Assembly (NCBI GenBank): GCA_035550735.1
Contig: DASZOM010000036.1
Span: 1-64,000, forward strand
Source of the DNA: JANQRA01 sp035550735
Lineage (GTDB): Bacteria; Actinomycetota; Acidimicrobiia; Spongiisociales; ZC4RG35
DNA length: 64,000 bases
Direction: 5' to 3'
The position numbers and the translations under genes were made by a program. Positions 58,579 to 64,000 of the stretch are shown one piece after another. The notes beneath the pieces were generated by a model. The model was given only the letters and a program-made list of their open reading frames with translations, made no database searches and was not told where the DNA came from. Position 1 is the stretch's first letter, and each line of letters starts with the position of its first letter.

Positions 58579-59028
58579 TCAGTCGGCCGCTTCGAGCTCG
58601 GCCATCTCCTTCTCGAAGTCGGCCGCTCCCTGGAACTCCTTGTAGACGGAGGCGTAGCGGAGGTAGGCGACTTCATCGAGCTCACGGAGATGGTCGAGCA
58701 CCAGTCGACCGATCTCCTCCGAGGTCACCTGCGGTCCCGCCAACGCGACCGCATCTTCGATCTCGTCCACTACGGCCTCCACGTCCGATCCCGACACCGG
58801 CCGGTCGGCGAGTGCCGCCGAGATGCCCGAGGCGAGCTTGGCCGGTGAGTACGGCTCGAGACGACCGGAGCGCTTCAGCACCATGAGCTGAGGCTCGAGA
58901 CGCTCGTAGGTCGTGAAGCGATGCCCGCAGACCTCGCACTCCCGGCGACGCCGAATCGAGGCGCCGTTCTCGGCGGGTCGGCTGTCGATGACCCGGGTGT
59001 CGGCGGCGCCACAGGACGGGCAGAGCAT
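58579..59028 (-). CDS. nrdR: Transcriptional repressor NrdR
   Basis: This 149-residue protein has the N-terminal zinc ribbon MLCPSCGAADTRVIDSRPAENGASIRRRRECEVCGHRFTTYER (four Cys) and an ATP-cone domain (LMVLKRSGRLEPYSPAKLASGISAAL). It ends EVAYLRYASVYKEFQGAADFEKEM. NrdR senses (d)ATP and represses ribonucleotide reductase genes. The ATG at 59028 gives the canonical start. It sits next to lexA and the LysM gene, the order often seen in actinobacteria. Confidence 0.95.
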   Translation of the reverse strand: MLCPSCGAADTRVIDSRPAENGASIRRRRECEVCGHRFTTYERLEPQLMVLKRSGRLEPYSPAKLASGISAALADRPVSGSDVEAVVDEIEDAVALAGPQVTSEEIGRLVLDHLRELDEVAYLRYASVYKEFQGAADFEKEMAELEAAD

Positions 59029-59056
59029 CGCCCCAGCGTAGACAGCCCGAGAAAGC

Positions 59057-59338
59057 TCAGGGTTGGGGGATCCGGAGCACCTGACCGGGTTGCAGTGTGC
59101 TGGAGGTGATCCCGGAGCGTTCCTTGATCGCATGGACCATCGGGCGGACGTCATCGCCTTCGACGACGTATCCGGAGGCGATCTCCCACAACGTGTCACC
59201 CGCGGAGACGACATGCTCGATCGCCGGTGCGGATGGCACCTCAGCGTCGGCAGCCCCTCCGATCAGGAGAAAGACGACACAGACGGTTGCAAGGAGCACG
59301 GACAGCTGAACGGAAAGCTGTGGACGTGTCGTCTGCAT
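59057..59338 (-). CDS. LysM protein, SOS cell-division suppressor-like (YneA/DivS/Rv2719c type)
   Basis: This 93-residue protein has a membrane/signal helix (LSVQLSVLLATVCVVFLLIGGAADA) and one LysM domain (EHVVSAGDTLWEIASGYVVEGDDVRPMVHAIKERSGITSSTLQPGQVLRIP). The ATG at 59338 follows AGGAGG by ~5 nt. Genes of this make-up divergent from lexA (yneA in Bacillus, Rv2719c in Mycobacterium) delay division during SOS. Three of the four LexA boxes in the shared region lie within ~135 bp of its start, the nearest at 59397. The role is inferred from architecture and position. Confidence 0.85.
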   Translation of the reverse strand: MQTTRPQLSVQLSVLLATVCVVFLLIGGAADAEVPSAPAIEHVVSAGDTLWEIASGYVVEGDDVRPMVHAIKERSGITSSTLQPGQVLRIPQP

Positions 59339-59396
59339 GTCTTCCTCCTGATCGGGCCCGCTGGGCTCTTGCCTTGCTGGATGACGTCCGGATCTC

Positions 59397-59410
59397 CGAA
59401 CGTGCGTTCG
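59397..59410. promoter_or_regulatory. LexA box 1 of the lexA/LysM region
   Basis: CGAACGTGCGTTCG has perfect CGAAC/GTTCG half-sites. It is nearest to the LysM gene (58 bp from its start) and probably covers that gene's promoter. Confidence 0.8.
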
Positions 59411-59419
59411 ATACTCTAC

Positions 59420-59433
59420 CGAACACGTGTTCG
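59420..59433. promoter_or_regulatory. LexA box 2 of the lexA/LysM region
   Basis: CGAACACGTGTTCG is fully palindromic through its centre. It lies 9 bp after box 1, so two LexA dimers could bind side by side. Confidence 0.85.
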
Positions 59434-59457
59434 GTGTCAAGAGCGGTTGAGACAGAT

Positions 59458-59471
59458 CGAACAAATGTTTG
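59458..59471. promoter_or_regulatory. LexA box 3 of the lexA/LysM region (weaker)
   Basis: CGAACAAATGTTTG has one imperfect half-site (GTTTG instead of GTTCG), so it is expected to be weaker than its neighbours. Confidence 0.65.
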
Positions 59472-59499
59472 GTGAGATCGACTCGACTGGCTAGGCTCA

Positions 59500-59513
59500 C
59501 GAACATCCGTTCG
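59500..59513. promoter_or_regulatory. LexA box 4, adjacent to the lexA start
   Basis: CGAACATCCGTTCG has perfect half-sites and ends 14 bp before the lexA GTG, directly next to the Shine-Dalgarno GAGGAGGAG. It should mediate lexA autorepression. Confidence 0.82.
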
Positions 59514-59527
59514 AGGAGGAGTCAGCA

Positions 59528-60151
59528 GTGTTGACTGAGAGACAGCAGCAGGTTCTCGATTACATCAAGGCGATGGTGGAGGTTCGAGGGTATCCCCCTT
59601 CGGTCCGCGAGATCGGCGACGCCGTCGGTCTCAGCTCACCCTCCTCGGTCCACGCCCAACTCACCTCGCTGGTGCAGGCCGGGCTGATCCGAAAGGACCC
59701 CTCCAAGCCTCGCGCCATCATGATCACCGAGGAGCGCCCCGCCGCCGAGACGGCGCGATCCGGTGGGAAGACACGCGACGTGCCGGTGCTCGGCCGGATC
59801 GCCGCCGGTACCCCGATCCTCGCCGCCGAGCACGTCGAGGACGTCATGCCCCTTCCCACCGAGCTGGTGGGCGAAGGCCCGGTCTTCCTCCTCGAGGTCA
59901 AGGGTGACTCGATGATCGACGCCGGCATCCACCACGGTGACCTGGTCGCAGTCAACAAGCAGCCCGCTGCCCGTGACGGCGAGATCGTGGCCGCACTGAT
60001 CGACGGCGAGGAGGCCACGGTCAAGAGACTGCAGCGCCGTGACGGCAAGGTCATCCTGCATTCGGAGAATCCGGCCTACGAGCCGATGGTGTTCGGAGAG
60101 GGCGTCGAGCTGATCGGGAAGGTGGTCAGCGTGCTCCGACGCTACCCCTGA
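59528..60151 (+). CDS. lexA: SOS repressor LexA
   Basis: This 207-residue protein has an N-terminal winged helix (LTERQQQVLDYIKAMVEVRGYPPSVREIGDAVGLSSPSSVHAQLTSLVQAGLI). The autocleavage site is Ala-Gly in GRIAAGTPILA. The Ser of KGDSMIDAGI and the Lys of EEATVKRL form the catalytic dyad. RecA* triggers its self-cleavage and induces the SOS genes. The GTG start follows GAGGAGGAG. Its 3' end overlaps dapF convergently by 26 bp. Confidence 0.97.
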   Translation: MLTERQQQVLDYIKAMVEVRGYPPSVREIGDAVGLSSPSSVHAQLTSLVQAGLIRKDPSKPRAIMITEERPAAETARSGGKTRDVPVLGRIAAGTPILAAEHVEDVMPLPTELVGEGPVFLLEVKGDSMIDAGIHHGDLVAVNKQPAARDGEIVAALIDGEEATVKRLQRRDGKVILHSENPAYEPMVFGEGVELIGKVVSVLRRYP

Positions 60152-60881
60152 ACGAGTAGTCCGCCGGGCCACTCAGCCAGGCGACACCGTCGCGGAACTC
60201 GACCCGCCCCTGACCCCCGGGGACGTTGACCGGGATCGCTCCGTCCAGCCCGTGGGTCTTGGTGGCGACGAAGGCCGCGGCCACCATCCCGGTGCCACAC
60301 GCCAGGGTTTCCCCCACTCCCCTCTCCCAGACACGCATGGTGACCTCACCGTCGGCAACGGCGACGAATTCGACATTGGTGCCGTCGGGGAATTGCTCGT
60401 CCTTGCCGACACGGGGCCCCACCGTGCCCACGTCCACCTGTTCCGGGTCGTCGACGATGACCACCGCGTGGGGGTTGCCGGCATCGACGAGATGGAACCG
60501 CTCCCCGTCGATCCCGGTGTGCCCGGTCACCCGGAGACGTCCCAGGTCGACCTCGACGTCTCCGTCACCCACCTTCACCGCACGCATCCCGACTGCGGTC
60601 TGGATGGCGAAATTGCGATCGGGCGCCCATCCCCGGTCGTAGGCGTAACGGGCGATGCAACGCAGCCCGTTGCCACACATCTCGGCGGGTGAGCCGTCGG
60701 CGTTCCAGTAGTCCATGCGTATCGGATCACCCTGGGTGATCACCAGGACACCGTCGGCTCCGATCCCTCGCCTTCGGTCACACAGCTCTCTGATGTCGGA
60801 CGTCGCCAGTTCGACGGGTCCTTCGACGACCACGAAGTCGTTGCCCAAACCCTGCATCTTGGTGAATTGGAGCGCCCTCAC
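60126..60881 (-). CDS. dapF: Diaminopimelate epimerase
   Basis: This 251-residue protein has both catalytic Cys loops, EMCGNGLRCIARYAYDRG and ETLACGTGMVAAAF. It also has the start FTKMQGLGNDFVVVEG and the NPHAVVIVDD segment. It interconverts LL- and meso-diaminopimelate for lysine and peptidoglycan synthesis. It overlaps miaA by 4 bp, in an operon order (miaB-miaA-dapF) common in actinobacteria. Confidence 0.95.
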   Translation of the reverse strand: MRALQFTKMQGLGNDFVVVEGPVELATSDIRELCDRRRGIGADGVLVITQGDPIRMDYWNADGSPAEMCGNGLRCIARYAYDRGWAPDRNFAIQTAVGMRAVKVGDGDVEVDLGRLRVTGHTGIDGERFHLVDAGNPHAVVIVDDPEQVDVGTVGPRVGKDEQFPDGTNVEFVAVADGEVTMRVWERGVGETLACGTGMVAAAFVATKTHGLDGAIPVNVPGGQGRVEFRDGVAWLSGPADYSFRGSVGAR

Positions 60882-61771
60882 CGCATGATCTCCATGGCCC
60901 TTTCAACCCGTTCAGCCTCGGTCTCCATCCAGGGTATCCACCGGATACGCGGGTCCCGCTGAAACCATGTCCGCTGCTTCTTCGCCAGCCTCCTGCTGTT
61001 GGCCGCGATCTCCGCGAAAGCCTGATCGAGGTCACCGTCACCGTCGAGATGGGCGAGGATCTCCCGGTAGCCGACGGCGGTCCGGGCCGTCCTGCCCAGC
61101 CGGCGCCGCAGACCGGTGACCTCTTCGACGAGGCCCCCCTCGCGCATCGCCACCAGCCTCCGGTCGATTCGCTCGTCCAGCTCCGAGCCAGGGTCGACTC
61201 CGACCGCGACGAAATCCATCTCTGGCACATAGCGACGCAGATCCTCGGCCTCGGCTGAAGCTGCCCGTGACGATGGCGTCTCACCGGTGAGCCTCGCGAT
61301 CTCGATCGCCCTCACCACACGACGCTGATTGGACAGGTCCACATGTCTGCCCGCTTCAGGGTCGAGGGCGTTGAGTTCGGCCACGACCTCCCCGAGGGTC
61401 ATCGCCTCGAGCTCCCTACGAAGTGTTGCTGTAGTGGGCGCGAAGCTCATCGGGTCCACCAGTGCACGGAAGTGGAGACCGGACCCACCGGTGATGATCA
61501 ATGGCGATTCGGTGCTCTCGATGACCTTCCGCCCCATCGTGCGGAAGTCGGCGACCGAGAACTCGTCCTCGGGGTCGGCCACGTCGATCATGTGATGGGC
61601 GACGCCGCGGCGCTCGATGACGGTTGGCTTGGCGGTCCCCACGTTCATCCCCCGGTAGACCTGCATCGAGTCCACCGAGATCACCTCGGCCCCGATGCGG
61701 GTGGCGATCTCGATGGCCATCCCGGTCTTGCCCGCGGCGGTAGGGCCGAGTATCGCCAGCAGTCGGCTCAG
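60878..61771 (-). CDS. miaA: tRNA dimethylallyltransferase MiaA
   Basis: This ~297-residue protein has the P-loop ILGPTAAGKTGMAIEIATR at the very start, then DSMQVYRGMNVGTAKP, IITGGSGLHFRALVDP and NQRRVVRAIEIARLTGETPS. Near the end it has ARTAVGYREILAHLDG and AKKQRTWFQRDPRIRW. It prenylates A37 of tRNAs reading UNN codons. No ATG, GTG or TTG lies before the P-loop without running deep into miaB. A CTG at 61771 overlapping the miaB stop (CTGA) is the most plausible start. Confidence 0.93.
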   Translation of the reverse strand: MSRLLAILGPTAAGKTGMAIEIATRIGAEVISVDSMQVYRGMNVGTAKPTVIERRGVAHHMIDVADPEDEFSVADFRTMGRKVIESTESPLIITGGSGLHFRALVDPMSFAPTTATLRRELEAMTLGEVVAELNALDPEAGRHVDLSNQRRVVRAIEIARLTGETPSSRAASAEAEDLRRYVPEMDFVAVGVDPGSELDERIDRRLVAMREGGLVEEVTGLRRRLGRTARTAVGYREILAHLDGDGDLDQAFAEIAANSRRLAKKQRTWFQRDPRIRWIPWMETEAERVERAMEIMR

Positions 61772-63156
61772 ATCGGGGACCCCACCAGATGATGCATCGC
61801 CGCCGACTCGATTCGCACGCCGAGAAAGGAGCCGGAGCGGTGCTCGCCCGGGACGTGGACGACCTTCCCGGTGCGGGTGCGGGTGGTGGCCAGGGAGGGG
61901 TCCTTCCGCGAAGGCCCTTCGGACAGCACCTCGACGCTCTCGCCCACCAACTCCTGGTTGCGTTCCGCCGAGATCCGGTTCTGGGTCTCCGTCAGCCAAA
62001 AGAAGCGCTCTTGGATGACGGTGTCGGGAACGAAGCCATCGACCATCGCCGCCGCCGCCGTGCCCGGGCGGGGCGAGAAGATGAACGTGAACGCCTGGTC
62101 GAAGCGTGCCTCCTCCACCACCTCCATGGTCATCTCGAAGTCCTCGTCGGTCTCCCCGGGGAAGCCGACGATGACATCCGTAGACACGGCGAGGCCAGGT
62201 ATCAGCTCCCGTGCCATGGCGAGACGCTCCATGTACTTGCGACGGTGATACCCCCGGTGCATCTTGGCGAGGATGCGGTCCGATCCCGACTGGAGCGGGA
62301 AGTGGAGCTGCTCACACACCGCTTGGGTCTCGGCCATCGCCAGCGCCACGTCCTCGCGGAAGTCGTTGGGGTGAGGACTGGTGAATCTCACCCGGCGGAT
62401 CCCCTCGACACTGCCGACACGACGCAGGAGGTCGGCAAAGACTGGCCGGTGCCGCCCGTCGATGGCGAGGTCGCGGCCGTAGGTGTCGACGTTCTGTCCC
62501 AGCAACGTCACCTCGACCACGCCTTCGGCGGCGAGTCGTTCAACCTCGCGGACGATGTCGCCCGGGCGCCGCGACACCTCGACCCCCCGAACGGAGGGGA
62601 CTATGCAGAAGGTGCAGGTGTTGTTGCAACCCACCTGGATGGTGACCCAGGCGGAGTGCTCCAGCTCCCGGCGCACGGGAAGTGACGAAGGCATCGCCTG
62701 CAGCTCGTCGACCACCTCGGTGATCGGTCCCCACTGCTCGGCATGGTCGAGCAGGTCGAGCACGCGGTCCAGATTGTGGGTCCCCATCACCACATCGACC
62801 CACGGCGCCTTACGCCGGATCAGCTCACGATCCTTCTGCGCCGCGCACCCACCGACCACGAGCATCATCTCCGGGTTTTCGTCCTTGATCGCCTTGAGCT
62901 GGCCGAGGTTGCCGTACATCCGGTTGTCGGCGTTCTCCCTGATGGTGCAGGTGTTGACGTAGACGACGTCTGCGCTCTCGTATCCGGTGGTTGGGGTCAT
63001 CCCGTCAGTCTCGAAGAGCCCGGCGATGCGCTCCGAGTCGTGCTCGTTCATCTGACACCCGAAGGTGCGTATGAAATAGGTCTTGCCGACGCGCGTGGCC
63101 GGGCGGACCGAACGCTCCCGGGTGGTCGGGCTGGCCAGCAGGACGGTGTGGGTCAT
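61768..63156 (-). CDS. miaB: tRNA-2-methylthio-N6-dimethylallyladenosine synthase MiaB
   Basis: This 462-residue radical-SAM methylthiotransferase has three N-terminal cluster cysteines (FGCQMNEHDSE, VNTCTIRENAD, VVGGCAAQK). The radical SAM CxxxCxxC is CNNTCTFC, followed by IVPSVRGVEVSRRP. It also has LLGQNVDTYG, FPLQSGSDRIL and a C-terminal TRAM domain. It adds the methylthio group to i6A37 made by MiaA, encoded next to it. The start is ATG at 63156, 7 bp after the rny stop. Confidence 0.96.
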   Translation of the reverse strand: MTHTVLLASPTTRERSVRPATRVGKTYFIRTFGCQMNEHDSERIAGLFETDGMTPTTGYESADVVYVNTCTIRENADNRMYGNLGQLKAIKDENPEMMLVVGGCAAQKDRELIRRKAPWVDVVMGTHNLDRVLDLLDHAEQWGPITEVVDELQAMPSSLPVRRELEHSAWVTIQVGCNNTCTFCIVPSVRGVEVSRRPGDIVREVERLAAEGVVEVTLLGQNVDTYGRDLAIDGRHRPVFADLLRRVGSVEGIRRVRFTSPHPNDFREDVALAMAETQAVCEQLHFPLQSGSDRILAKMHRGYHRRKYMERLAMARELIPGLAVSTDVIVGFPGETDEDFEMTMEVVEEARFDQAFTFIFSPRPGTAAAAMVDGFVPDTVIQERFFWLTETQNRISAERNQELVGESVEVLSEGPSRKDPSLATTRTRTGKVVHVPGEHRSGSFLGVRIESAAMHHLVGSPI

Positions 63157-63163
63157 CGCGGGA

Positions 63164-64000
63164 TCAGCGTGCGTAGTCGGTGGCCCGAAACTCCCGGATC
63201 ACCGTCACCTGGATCTGACCTGGGTACTGGAGGTCGTCCTCCAACTTGCGGGCGATCTGCCGGGAGAGATCCCTCGCCTGCAGGTCGGTGATGCTCCCCG
63301 GGTCGACGACCACCCGGACCTCGCGACCCGCCTGCAGCGCGAAGACCTCGTCCACCCCGTCGAAATCGAGGGCGATGCTCTCCAGACGCTCGAGCCGCTT
63401 GACATAGCCCTCGAGGGTCTCCCGACGCGCGCCCGGGCGGGCGGCCGACACGGCGTCCGCCGCCTGGACGATCACAGCGAGAACTGTCCGGGGCTCCACC
63501 TCGTTGTGATGGGCCTCGATCCCGTGGACCACCGCCGGGTCCTCGTCGAATCGCCGGGCGATCTCGGCGCCGATCAGGGCGTGGGAGCCCTCGACCTCGT
63601 GGGTCACCGCCTTGCCGATGTCGTGCAGGAGGGCTGCCCGCTTCACCGGAGCGGGGTCGACACCGAGCTCCGACGCGAGCATCGAGGCGATGTTGGCGGT
63701 CTCCACCTGGTGGGTGAGCACGTTCTGCCCATAGGACGTGCGGTACTTGAGTCTCCCCATCAGCGTGATCAGCTCGGGGTTCATCCGCGACACGCCCACT
63801 TCCACGAGCGCCCACTCCCCGGCGTCGCGGATCGACTGCTCCACCTCGTCCTTCGCCTTCTCGTAGGCCTCCTCGATTGATGCCGGGTGGATCCTGCCAT
63901 CGGCGACGAGCCGCTCCAGTGTGATGCGGGCGACCTCGCGACGGACCGGGTCGAAGGAGCTCACCGAGACCGCCTCGGGTGTGTCGTCGACGATGAGGTT
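63164..64000 (-). CDS. rny: Ribonuclease Y, 3' part
   Basis: The reading frame is open from the window edge to a stop at 63164, so the N-terminal membrane anchor, coiled coil and most of the KH domain lie outside. The visible ~278 residues start NLIVDDTPEAVSVSSFDPVRREVARITLERLVADGRIHPASIEE. They hold the HD domain: VLTHQVETANIASML, AALLHDIGKAVTHEVEGSHALIGAEIARR and AHHNEVEP. They end QIQVTVIREFRATDYA. RNase Y is the membrane-bound endoribonuclease that starts mRNA decay. It is the first known gene of the rny-miaB-miaA-dapF cluster. Confidence 0.93.
   Translation of the reverse strand, partial: NLIVDDTPEAVSVSSFDPVRREVARITLERLVADGRIHPASIEEAYEKAKDEVEQSIRDAGEWALVEVGVSRMNPELITLMGRLKYRTSYGQNVLTHQVETANIASMLASELGVDPAPVKRAALLHDIGKAVTHEVEGSHALIGAEIARRFDEDPAVVHGIEAHHNEVEPRTVLAVIVQAADAVSAARPGARRETLEGYVKRLERLESIALDFDGVDEVFALQAGREVRVVVDPGSITDLQARDLSRQIARKLEDDLQYPGQIQVTVIREFRATDYAR

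Overview
The window is about 64 kb of high-GC bacterial chromosome. Several things point to an actinobacterium: a WhiB protein, a LexA/SOS regulon with CGAAC-N4-GTTCG operators, an F420-type LLM oxidoreductase, a DUF222 protein, a DnaQ-UvrC fusion and many GTG/TTG starts. A deep lineage such as Acidimicrobiia is likely, because it also has System I cytochrome c maturation, RNase Y and a stressosome module; that placement is inference.

Region 1 (1-8.7 kb): the 5' end of a DUF222 gene, an NTF2-fold protein, an SOS-box-controlled exonuclease/GIY-YIG nuclease, then a tight ccmABCDEFH(I)G operon. Region 2 (8.7-31 kb): mixed housekeeping and accessory genes. These include a VOC protein, a hydrolase-like membrane protein lacking the nucleophile serine, a TlpA-like lipoprotein with an in-frame TGA exactly at the first Cys of the redox motif (a probable selenoprotein with a SECIS-like hairpin), an aquaporin, RNase P RNA, a truncated haemoglobin, an SRAP protein, transporters, trans-3-hydroxy-L-proline dehydratase, a membrane sensor kinase, a PLP acyltransferase-like enzyme and a membrane-fused spermidine-synthase-like protein. 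Region 3 (31-38 kb): a stressosome operon (HD-GYP, RsbR, RsbS, RsbT, RsbT-RsbX-like fusion, GAF/PAS kinase) next to an OmpR-type two-component pair.

Region 4 (39.2-48.2 kb): an integrated mobile element in the 3' half of a tRNA-Val gene. It is bounded by a 48-bp direct repeat and has arrays of GACGGACAA at 11-bp period inside both ends. It carries a tyrosine integrase (frameshifted as read), an excisionase, a MOBF (TrwC-like) relaxase-helicase, and a lower-GC cargo operon. The cargo is an ABC transporter with FtsX-type permease, a peptidoglycan-binding HlyD-like adaptor, a small Cys-containing lipoprotein and a secreted His/Tyr/Asn-rich peptide. It looks like an undescribed peptide export or defence system.

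Region 5 (48.2-64 kb): tRNA-Val, a group 2 sigma factor, WhiB, a 38-aa small ORF, a DUF1684 operon with an amidohydrolase, kynureninase, a gene-poor stretch with strong terminators, a tRNA Gly-Cys-Val cluster, dut, an SOS-box-controlled unknown gene pair, nrdR, a LysM division-suppressor-like gene divergent from lexA with four LexA boxes between them, and dapF-miaA-miaB-rny. Six LexA boxes are visible, so this window holds the SOS master repressor and several likely targets.
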